Positions 45,260 through 54,968 of a stretch of DNA of 64,000 bases are shown here, in pieces (the first letter of the stretch is position 1; every line of letters starts with the position of its first letter). The position numbers and the translations under genes are program-made. The notes under the pieces were generated by a model. That model saw only the letters and a list, made by a program, of their open reading frames with translations, ran no database searches and was not told where the DNA came from. The stretch comes from Lojkania enalia (lineage: Eukaryota > Ascomycota > Dothideomycetes > Pleosporales). The stretch lies in contig ML986619.1 in NCBI GenBank assembly GCA_010094045.1, forward strand, positions 70,858 to 134,857. Reading direction: 5' to 3'.

Positions 45260-47423
45260 ATAGGCTGCCTGGGTAGCGGTCACGTCAATCGATACCTACG
45301 CATTTGAATGAAGAAATTCCTAATCAAAATGGTTTTTCGGTCTGTCATTCTGCTACACAGCGATCGGGAGCGATGATCAGACAAGCAAGTCCAGCTTCGG
45401 CAGATGGGGATTGTGCATTTGCCCATCTCCCCTGCGCCTACGGCTGGACATGCAGATCATGTCTTGTTCTAGTCAGGGGGATGTGTGCAGGGGTCTTACC
45501 CAGGATATCCCTTGCAAGCGTTTTATGTCTGAACCGGGGAGCTGCCAACTCTATATCTGCGACTCGCATCTTAACTGCTCGCTTGCAGGTTGGGGATATC
45601 GATTGAGAAATAGTCGTCGAATCAAGGATCGTGGATGCCTACCGTAGGAGGATGACGTACGTGTATGGGTAAAAGTGCCAGCTGGGAAACTTTAGAGCTG
45701 TGGCGTTTTGACAAGAGCTGATGTGACAGGGAATCATTCCCTGTCTCTAGATCCCTAAGTGCCAGTTCGATGTAAGTGGTGGACTCTCCAATGTAAGGAA
45801 ATCCCCATGTTTGTTGCGTTCATTCCATCTTCCATTGCTACATTTACGCATCAATGTATTATCGAAGCCATTCACCAATCGAGAGTAAAGCTTGAAAACA
45901 GCCAAACACAGTATTCCGATCAACAATTCACGCTAACTTGCTTCAACCTCTTGAAAGCTTTCTATCTGTATCCGCCAAACACGTTGCCTCAGGGTATGCG
46001 TGGTTCGGGAGGTACGTGTGTAACGCCTCTTTCTTGCTCGTAGCATGCCGGATCTAGCTCATCCTACTCATATTGTAGTAGAGTAATGAAAAGCTGGTCG
46101 TAGTCAGAGGAGATGCCAAATCGTTGCCGGTGGGGGAATTTTGCTGTATAGCCTTAGTGAGGGACATGTAGCCCAGCGAGAAAATGAAGCCTTGTACATC
46201 TTCTAGAGAGCTTAAGGTCGTCTGGACCTTCGAGCTGAGCCTAGTGTCATCGAATCAATGTCCGCGCAGATGGCACGTACCGAGTAGAACGGTCTATCTA
46301 GTCTCAGCATACGTACGGCGGAAGTCATTAGCGCACAACTTACCGGCACCTGTCTTTCGTGAATTTGCTAATCCTAAGGCAGAACTCGATACACATCAAC
46401 GGGAGTATGTTACTATGATACCTGATCATGTTTCGTGCCTCGGAGGAATGCTTTAGCGAATCTGGATACACCTCCCCCTCGTACCTATTACACAAACGGC
46501 ACGTGACGATCTACTGACTAAATCTGTATCCGGCACTCACGACTGTGACCTGTGCCGTCGTCTCCATGATCCTCCACAACGCCAACAACCTAAATTCTTT
46601 CGAGAGATTTCTCGGGCGGATAGCACGCGATGTTCTCCCAAGCTTTGCTCGCTTCGATGATCCTGATACGCCATTTTTGATGTTCGCGCTGCAGAGGGTG
46701 CGTGATCTGTGGCTCGAATGATGAGTTTGCATTAGATGTGGACAAGTATTGTACAAAGCGCTTGAAATAGGCTACTAGCTCGGTCGCTGGCAGTTGGTTC
46801 ACGAATGAAGGTTTGATAGTCTTCTGGGAGACGGTGAAATATGATACATTGCTCTGAGTGTCCAGCTCCCGGAAGCAGTATTTTGCCGTGTACAATTGAC
46901 GTAAGTGTAATCTAGAGCCTAAGAGTACCAGTTGACAAAGTCTTCGTCGAAGTCCGAAGTGGGATCACGATGGTCGACACGGAAACTGAATAGCCCATTT
47001 TAGAAATATGAACACTCCGCGCCGCAAATAAACGCCGAGATCTTACTGCTGCTTAGCCAAGAAGGGGAAATGAGCATTGTAATAACTTCATGTGCGGTGC
47101 TTTGAATATCAAAAGGGGCGTCGACTATGTCTTCCATCTCCTTCGGCACCTAATGAATCCCTCGACGATTCATCCGGAAACGGTTCTTCATATTCTCGTA
47201 CGGGAATTCAGAAACCGCTTCTCTTGATTTATCTATGCTCTACCATTCGTATTAGCTACTCGAACATGGCAAATCCAAACTCCATGACTGTGATGCTGGG
47301 CCATACGTGGCTTGGACGCTCCAGCTAGGAAGTACGCCACCAAAACACCTCCATGTCATACGGTTCTTATAAAATCTACAGCCAAACACCATTCCAAAGG
47401 AGATGGCTCCATACCTTTGTTGA
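45260..47423. other. Gene-free interval
   Basis: 2.2 kb. A Cys-containing frame near 45411-45647 and a 101-codon minus frame at 46590-46895 were examined. Neither has a signal peptide, splice support or recognisable motif. Confidence 0.5.
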
Positions 47424-48036
47424 TCAATAACTAGAGCCTTGACGATCGTCTAATTCCAATTTTGTCAGCCGGTTCGATCAATGCGATGCGTCTGCATTAT
47501 AACATATAACTTACAGTTCGCACCCATTGCTTTCCTCAGCTTCATAGTCACCGCGTCCTTATCAAGCTCTTTCTTGTCACTAGTCTGGATTTCGACCGCA
47601 TAAGTCCTGATAACCTGCTTGACCTGGCCGGATTGAAAGCTCATCTTGGCTTTTCTCATGACTTTCGTATTCGGCCCTAGAATCCAAATCATCAATCTAG
47701 CCCTCCAGCAATCTTATACCTTCATATATTTTAACTCTTTCTCCACATCACGCATTCAGACTTACCGGCCCAAACTACAAAAGCAAATTTTGTTCTCTCG
47801 CTATACTCATCATTCCCCAACTTCATCCTCACGTAGGCATACGCGGCCTCATCATCCCCTAAGCTCTCACACATTTCATCGATCTCCCCGGTGCCCGTTT
47901 TATCTAGTTTGAGGATGTCTGATGTCGCCGATGCATACTTGAGCACGAGCCACGTCGTCTCAGACTTATCTGATCGGACATCTTCGTACGCTTGAGCAAT
48001 ATCCGGGTCGGAGAGGATGTCGCTGGGAGCGGGCAT
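47424..48036 (-). CDS. Coactosin-like ADF-H actin-binding protein
   Basis: Small cytoplasmic F-actin-binding protein of the ADF/cofilin homology fold. Exons are 48036-47766, 47676-47515 and 47449-47424. The introns are 89 and 65 nt, and the result is 152 residues, near the usual coactosin length of about 142. Exon 1 holds the start of the fold (DPDIAQAYEDVRSDKSETTW) and ends in FAFVVWAG. Exon 2 continues PNTKVMRKAKMSFQSGQVKQ, the diagnostic coactosin segment (G-P-x-x-K-V-M-R-K-A-K), then YAVEIQTSDKKELD and LRKAMGAN. The last exon adds YDRQGSSY. The NYDRQ end is typical of coactosins and confirms the final splice. The gene is intact. Confidence 0.93.
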
Positions 48037-48364
48037 TACGCAAAAGGCGTGTTCGGAAAGTATTCTGTTGAGCGGAGGTAGGTGATAAGGGTTTGGAGAG
48101 GTGTCTAATAGGAGAGCTGAATGAGGTGCCGGAGTCTAGTGCGGGGCTAATTCTAGAAGCGAAAGCTGAGGCGGCATCACACACTTCTTGTTTCGACTTG
48201 ATCTATGCCATCCCCCGTCACACCTTTCTTTCCAACTACGACCGAAAATTTGGCAAAAACAATGGATGTTCGAATACTCCCTACGGCGGTTAGGCTCAAA
48301 AAAATCCACACTCATGAAAAGCTAAGTGTCACTCAAGGCCTATACCTTTTCATAGGTATCAAAA
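48037..48364. other. Intergenic spacer between coactosin and tRNA-Asn
   Basis: 328 bp. It holds the coactosin promoter; the tRNA's T-tract terminator lies at 48361-48364 (AAAA on the plus strand). Confidence 0.6.
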
Positions 48365-48457
48365 CTCCCCCAGGTGGGCTCGAACCACCAACCTCCTGAT
48401 TACTCTCAACCACAGTTGTTAACAGTCAGACGCGCTAGCCAATTGCGCCATGGAGGA
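48365..48457 (-). tRNA. tRNA-Asn (GTT) with a 19-nt intron
   Basis: A perfect cloverleaf on the minus strand. The acceptor stem TCCTCCA/TGGGGGA has one G-T pair. The D stem is GCGC/GCGC. The anticodon stem is TCTGA/TCAGG with loop CTGTTAA and anticodon GTT. The variable loop is AGGTT and the T stem GGTGG/CCACC has loop TTCGAGC. A 19-nt intron interrupts the gene between positions 37 and 38. A TTTT Pol III terminator follows the discriminator directly. Confidence 0.93.
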
Positions 48458-48960
48458 TTGAAGCTGATCTCCTTGTGGAAATGATGCGTTGTCATCTAAT
48501 TGTTGATCTTATTGAGCTAACAATTTTCGCGCCTATTCATTCCAGATTCTATGTTCATTTGGAAGAATTTCACTCCATGGCGGCATGGGTGGGTTCCCCG
48601 ACAAGCGGATCCGGATGGTCGGTACTGTTCCGACGAGAACCAGATACCGGAGAATGGGCGGTCTGGATAATTGAATTGGGGCTGTCGGTCGATCGTTGCG
48701 TGTTTGATACCAAGGTAAGTCTCATTTGACGAATCCTCTGCCGCATTTTGTAGACATGTTGGAATATTCGGAAATCCTCAGTTGACACATGAAGCTAATG
48801 CAGAATCTAGTTAGCGGTCCCACCTTACGACAAGACTGGGGTTAATGTACAACATTTACACATCCTACTTCCATCTTCTGTTGCACAGACACTTACTCTG
48901 ATCACTCCTTCGTGTCTTCTTATACTGCTCTATATATTAATCCAACAACAGTCAAGTTGC
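48458..48960. other. Intergenic spacer between two tRNA-type genes
   Basis: 503 bp without a supported gene. The open frame at 48475-48729 is short and has no motif. Confidence 0.55.
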
Positions 48961-49064
48961 GACCTTGTGGTCTAGTGCCATAATTCCTGCTTCGGGATTC
49001 GAAGCCATTCAGATTTGCCGTCTGGAACTATAAAAGGCCTAGCGTTCAAATCGCGGCAAGGTCC
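48961..49064 (+). tRNA. tRNA-Pro (CGG)-like gene, anticodon stem damaged
   Basis: The acceptor stem GACCTTG/CAAGGTC is perfect. An A-box-like TGGTCTAGTG and a B-box-like GTTCAAATC are present. The loop TTCGGG gives anticodon CGG, followed by a putative 32-nt intron. The 5' anticodon strand CCTGC should pair with GCAGG, but the 3' strand reads ATAAA. All four differences are G-to-A or C-to-T. The T stem (TAGCG/CGCGG) is also imperfect. It is therefore probably a tRNA-Pro pseudogene or a very divergent gene. Confidence 0.6.
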
Positions 49065-50642
49065 GTCAATCAAGTGTCCTTTCCTTTTACCCTAAATCTT
49101 TCCTGGAATCTGGAATTCCTCTCTTCGAAAGTGAGTAGTAATCGGTAGTCGGTCTAAGCTGGCTGCTTGGTTGTGCTGGACATGAGTAGATGGAGATGAG
49201 CAAAAATAGAAAGAAGGTTGGCTAGCATTGACTCGTATCATATATTACTGAAATCAAAATACGGAATGAAGACCATTTTTGGGGCTGTGCTTATTCTGTT
49301 CGTCGCCATTACGAAAGAGTCGAATATCTGAACACCTTCATAGACATGTTGCAGCGGCTTCTAGCCTTTCGCAAACTACAGTCTAATGTGCCTCGAGGAT
49401 ATTGGGGTCTGCTACGGTGAAAGCGACTGTTTTGGCTATTAAAGATTGCTAGGAATATGATCCTGTAGCGTTGGGTTTGGCCTCTTCCTATCCTGTGTTT
49501 GGGAAGTCAACCTTGCATCCGCCGCGCCTAGACAAGGCTCTTAAGGATCTTTTCCCCCTCCCACAAATCTGGGCTGGAGAATGTATCTGCTTGACTGCGT
49601 GGTAACAGATGCCGCTGTTACAATAGGAAATCGTTAATGCACCGTTAAGGGAATCTAAGCAAATTCCACATACTGAATGAACCCGTGATCTCGTCCAACA
49701 GCCGACTCGAAAGATACAAAGCATACGAGCACCTGTTAATCTCTTCGAAACCAAGAGGCTCACCTATTTCAGCAGGCTTCTATTTACACCTGCCGATACG
49801 GTACCTATATCGATAAGCCATCGATTGAGCAAAGGCGGAGCACTAGATCCGCAGCTCCTCATAGGCCCAAATCCGTTTCAAAGTCTGTGAAACGAACCGC
49901 CAAATCATTTGTCATTCTATACTTGAAACGCGCGGGAGCCCTACGTCAGCCTCTCCGGCTGTTGGTTATGCAGACAGGGCTTTTCGCTTCGCCCCGTCGG
50001 ACTGGGTTGCTTCCGCACCCCAAAGGTCTGGGACGTCAAGGGATCCAAGGCGTTGGAAGGTGGCTGCGGAGGTGGGGGTCGCGGGCGTGGGAGGTGCTAT
50101 CGGAGCATAAAGTCCGTATTCGTGAACGTCCGTGAGGCACTGAGGGACGCGTCATTCTACTCCCTCTTTCGCCAAGCTTGTGCAAAATGCAATGATACAA
50201 GTGGCACGAAGGCGTCTTGATAGGGCAAGGCCGAAATTGGGATTAGCTGTAGATTTGTATATGTGCGACGCGTGGGTGCGATGTGCAAAGTAGCGATCGT
50301 CAAGGAACGGCTAGGACCGGGCAGCCAATCAGAACCTATCATATCAGACGTGTGGATTAGAAATGCATGATGAATATTAGGCTAGATCAACAGGGACAAT
50401 TTGCTTCTGTCGTCGAAATGAATAGGATTGAATAAAACTAGAACAAAGGGAATAACCAGCTCAACGCCAGGACATGCAAGAGAGCAAACATCTCATCCAG
50501 GATGTTGCGGAGTTCAAGCCAAAGAGAAATCCGGTCCTTCTAAATCGGTGCACTACCTTGATATCTAAAATGCAATCTGAAAGGCAAAACTACCACCAAA
50601 CTATAAAAGAAAATATTTCTACCTCATTTAAACATGGGAGCG
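49065..50642. other. Gene-free interval
   Basis: 1.6 kb. Several short frames are present, none with splice support or motifs. Confidence 0.5.
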
Positions 50643-51291
50643 CTATTTGCCACCGAACTTGCTGCTAAACCACCCCCTGAAGTTCTGGAGCCAGGTGCTA
50701 TCCTCAGCCTCAGCCTCAGCTTCAACCTCGGGAAGTTTAGAAGGAGTGGGATTGAAAGGAGGCGACCAGACACCAGTTCCAGTGGGCATGGGATAGCCTG
50801 TTCCGGTACCGCCGGTTGAGTAGCTCGTGGGAAACGTCCCAGTCGCAGTAGGAACACTGGTCGGGAACTCAAAGCTAAATTCAGGCTCTTCTACTTGGCG
50901 GCGAACTATAGGCTCGGCTGCAGGAACGATTGTCGGCGCGAGGTTGTACTTGATGCTGAGGGGTTTGACCGCCCGCGGCGAGTTGCTACGGCGGACGGCG
51001 ATAGGTCCCATGCTTCCAATAGGAAGAGGGATGCTAGTACCGGTGGCAGTGGGGTAGAGCATAGTTTCTGTGCCGGTTGCAGTGGGAAATCCGGTACCAG
51101 ATGGGACGAAGGGGAGGATTGAGAAGGCGCTCTCAGAGTCTGTAGTTTCGTCGCGACCGAAGACTGCGTTGTAGAAGCGGTCAAGGCCAAGGGGAGCTAG
51201 AATATATTAGTCGAATTTATGAGAGGTGGGTCGGAAAAGACATACCTGCGATGGTGGTAGCACCGAGAGAAAGGATGATGAGAGACTTCAT
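50643..51291 (-). CDS. Small secreted protein with PTATGT repeats
   Basis: Exons are 51291-51246 and 51196-50643. The 49-nt intron has a GACTAAT branch point, and the product is 199 residues. The signal peptide is encoded almost exactly by exon 1 (MKSLIILSLGATTIAG). The mature part starts APLGLDRFYNAVFGRD. PTATGT occurs three times, with related GTGTGYPMPTGTG. Two dibasic RR sites (AVRRSN, IVRRQV) flank a segment of about 30 residues. The C-terminus has a Glu-Ala repeat and then an aromatic basic segment, WLQNFRGWFSSKFGGK, which could form an amphipathic helix. A TATATA element lies about 230 bp upstream of the ATG. Only one Met-rich patch and no Cys are present, so it is not a Cys-rich effector. 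Function is unknown. Confidence 0.8.
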
Positions 51292-52861
51292 TGTGCTAAT
51301 ATGGTCTAGTATGTAAAAGTCGTACCCGAAGCAAAGATTGACTGCTGGCGAGAAAAGGTCTTGACGGGAGAGAGTGTGATACCAGTTAACGAGAGAGACT
51401 GGCACTTCCAAGGAATGAAAGAAAGAAAAGAATGACTTGAAGACCTGTTGAGCTCAGATGCTTAGAAAAGACCAGTGATGTTGTGTGACGAAAAACACAA
51501 TCAGGCTGTGGGCCTGACGTTCATATATACAACCCAGGGCTCATCCCAAAGAGGATCGACATAGCCCTCGTCTCCTCTAATCTTCCACCTGCAAAGTGAC
51601 AAAGCAGCACCAGCCATCCATCCACAGCTTTGATACCAAGATCAAGACGGAGGCCATCCCAACTCCCGCAGGTACCTTGGCGATCTGCGACTATCACATC
51701 CATGCCTCACCTGCAGGACGCGAATGCGGTCGAATACGGTCGCTGATGGGGTAGTACTAATCCTATTGGGATGACACTGGCCGACTGTTCGGTGTCGAGG
51801 GTCTTCATGCAGATCTTAGAGAGCTAGAGCCTGCTTCATCGTTTCACGTGCGAACCAATTGAGGCTCTGCGCAGGTGGCACAGCCGCTGCGAGTTTATTA
51901 TGCGCCAAGAAGGTGATGCGGCAGGAGACACTCGCATGATGTCGTTGGTATTCAGGTTGATGAGGTCAGCGATCATAGAAGGATAGACAGGGTGTTGTCG
52001 GGGTGGTAGATGAAGGGGGGTGCGATGCTCCACCGTGGTTTCGAGATGAATCGGATTTCGCGAGGCGGGTTGTTGATTGGCTGCATAGTCCGACGTGCAG
52101 GGGTTTCACGTTTATCTTGAGATGTTTGGGATTTTCGCATACGCGAAGAGGCTGAGTGGGAAGCTTGCTTGAAAGTTCAAGCTTGCGGGAGTTGCCGGAG
52201 TCGTGGATGTAACTTGCACTTGGGATATTTCGTCTGGAATACTACTAAATATTGCGCAACGAATTTATGCCGTTGCAAAATCGCCGAATCTCACATATGT
52301 ACGTCAGAAGTCTAGACCCGCGAGGCAGTTGCGTATGCAGGCTCTTCAATTCCAAATTCCATGTTTTGTTGAGTAGGACGGCGCTTGATTGTGTTCACGA
52401 ATATCGACTTCCGTAGGCACGTCTTAATTCTGACCCCTTCGAGACTCGTTCGAAATTTGATTTCTAGAGCCACGAATCAGGATCGGCAGCTGCGCAGAAT
52501 ACGATCGAAGCATAATGTGATTTCTGCCACCTGGCCTGTTCCTCCACCGCAGGCCGCTCTCGCTTAACCTTATCGACGAGCCTCGGTGGAGATTGAGACC
52601 TCCGTTGTAGAGGGTAGTGCATCGATGTTTGTTTGGAGCTCTTGACGATGTGATCGACAAACGTTTGTCGATTCGCTCTCCAGATTATGCTCAATATGAG
52701 GAAGCTGAATATGCCTTTGCCGAGGGCGTCGCGTTTGGGTCAGGGCGTTTCCTAATATCGATCAGTGACATTCCATGATATGAAGTCTAAGATTATCATA
52801 TCTACAATAAGAAATTAGATATCACCTACCTCGGAGCTGATTAAACCATCTGCGGATCATC
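51292..52861. other. Intergenic region with a palindrome
   Basis: 1.57 kb. It holds the promoter of the secreted protein (TATATA near 51523-51529) and a 20-bp perfect palindrome at 52653-52672. No other gene is supported. Confidence 0.55.
52653..52672. repeat. 20-bp perfect palindrome
   Basis: ATCGACAAAC followed directly by its reverse complement GTTTGTCGAT. It lies about 190 bp beyond the 3' end of the MFS gene. Confidence 0.95.
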
Positions 52862-54282
52862 CTACAACCACCCGATGCGCCTTGCAGCAAAACTCCATCC
52901 ACCAAGCAAGGCGGTCGTCCCCGTGAATACGATGAGGGCTCCATACTCGCTTCCATAAGCCATTCCTACCTTCCATCGACCTACATGTAGTAACGCTTCA
53001 CTCAGCGGCCCAGAGCATAAATTCCCGACACCCTTCCCAGCCGATAGGCATGCAAACACCATTCCAGAGTCAGCGCCACGTTTCTTTTCCTTAGTCTCTC
53101 GTATGATGGCGCTCCAGGTGCTGCTGTTGCATCCCGCAAACGCTCCATACAAAAGGCAGAAAACGTAAAGCGGTGCGAGCGAGTTGGACATGCCCCAGAG
53201 AAGGAAGACGCTAATGGTGGATCCCAAAGCTGAGACGAGTAAGCATGAAGTGACATCGTATTTATCGACGCTGATGCCCATGGTCATGCAACCCAAGAAC
53301 GCAGCTCCGTTTAGTAAAATAATAGTGACGGTTCCCTGAATACTTGATGCGCCCAAGGAGCGAGCGAATGTCGGTAGATATATCGCCGGGAGGAAAAAAC
53401 CTAGACTTTGTATCACGTTACCCGACTGGAGGATAAGATAATTTGAGCACTTCCAAAACGACATATCGAAGCTTCTTGACTGCGAAGATTGCGACAATGG
53501 TATGCGCGGTTTGAGGAAGAACAAGATTGGGAAGTTTAGCGCTACGAAGCTGAGAGCGCAAACGCGGAGCGTCGTACGGAACCCGTAACTGCTCAGCAGC
53601 CATTCAAGGGCTACTGGCATTATGGCACCCGACAGTCCAAGACCGGCCATTGTGGTGCCATAGGCGAAGCCTCTTCTACGTACCCACCATTCTTCAAGAT
53701 AAAACAAGATAGGCGTCCAGGCCAAGCCACCACCGACGGCGTAGATGATTCCTTGGGTGACAATCAGGTGAGGAACATTCGTAGCGAATGACCCTAGGCC
53801 GAGGGAGAAACAAATGACAGTGAGACCAATTGGCGTTGCCCATCTGCGGATGCGAGGAAAGTACTTCAGCAACGCGAATCCAATCGTAATATCCATATAC
53901 ATGATACCCTGTACCTATGAGCAAGCTCCTGTAATTAGTAGCTAGGTTCTTACCATTGCACAAGCTCCTACCACGGCTATATTACTTGAACCAGCGAAGT
54001 CATGCGTGCTATAATACTCTTGGAAGACGCCGTAAGACGCCGGGAACCCTAGGATGGCATTAGACTGTAATCTCAAGGGTTGAAAAAGTTCTAACCCCAT
54101 ATGAGGGCCTCAAGCATAAAACAAGCCAACAAACATAGCCATGCATCTTTCCCACTATCGGCCGGTGGGAGGGAAAATCCTTCAATGACTTCGAGGGATT
54201 CACTCGTTTCAATTTCGCGGCGGTGAATATCTGCCAAGGATGCCTGAGATCTCAATTCGATATCGCTTTCGTTTGGAGCCAT
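52862..54282 (-). CDS. MFS transporter, monocarboxylate permease-like
   Basis: Plasma-membrane solute carrier of the fungal MCT-like branch, 442 residues with about 12 hydrophobic spans. Exons are 54282-54096, 54048-53954 and 53908-52862. The 47-nt intron joins EALIWG to FPASYGVFQEYY, the conserved G-x-x-x-S-x-G-V-F-Q-x-Y-Y of this family. The 45-nt intron (three possible AGs, of which GTACAG is chosen) restores CAMGIMYMDITIGF, matching the family's GIMY motif. The large first part of the last exon includes GGGLAWTPILFYLEEWWVRR and GFAYGTTMAGLGLSG, the latter typical of monocarboxylate permeases. A cytosolic N-terminus of about 48 acidic residues precedes span 1. The substrate cannot be told from sequence. 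Confidence 0.88.
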
Positions 54283-54968
54283 AATGATGGGGAAGGGAGC
54301 TTTGGATTGGAAAAAGTGGTGTTTCTGATCGTATTTATCGTCGACGGTATACGGCTAAGAGGTTGATTAAGCAGATTAGCGACTTGAATTGATCCATAGG
54401 GCGCGGCCGATGACGGAGATAAGCCCGCCGCGGGGTTCTCTCTAGTCATTGCAGATTGCTATTCCAATGAGACAACTCATATATCAGCAGGAGATTTCTA
54501 AGCATACAAAGCAACCGCAGAATCATCGAAGGTCCAAATAATCAGAGCTTGCTATGACATTTCGAGGAGCGGTTACAGAAGACAACTAGACATTTCAAGT
54601 AGTGATAGTTGCTAAGTCTGATATCAGGGCTTGTACAAGTTCCATGGACTGGTTTTAGTATTAGCTTTTAGAGAGCCAAAGGATAGATAATTAAGTGATG
54701 TGGAGGTGGTAGGGAACCGAAAACAAGGAAATAGAACGTGGTAGAGATGCAAGGGTTGGGCAAGCGAGGGGCGGGGCGGAAGTTGCAACGGAGCGGAGGC
54801 TTGGCGCGCAGCTCAGACACGAAATTCTGCAGCGACGCGCCGCAACCTGAATCTACGCCTTCGCCCGCTCACACCCCTCAATTGTGCCTCTCCACCTTAG
54901 TAGATGGCGCTTTGGTATGGATAATACCCTTGTACGGCCCTATTAGCGACGTCCTCTCCCGTGAAACT
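54283..54968. promoter_or_regulatory. Divergent promoter region, MFS gene / orc4
   Basis: 686 bp between divergent starts. The reading frame of orc4 is open back to 54738, but the added residues are low in quality, so it is treated as leader. Confidence 0.5.

Noticed and set aside
45411..45647. Cys-containing small frame that might be an effector
   Set aside because: No signal peptide, and the Cys spacing shows no pattern; an overlapping frame is equally long.
46590..46895. 101-codon minus frame with a polar protein-like end
   Set aside because: Isolated, no motif, no plausible flanking exons; at most a relic.
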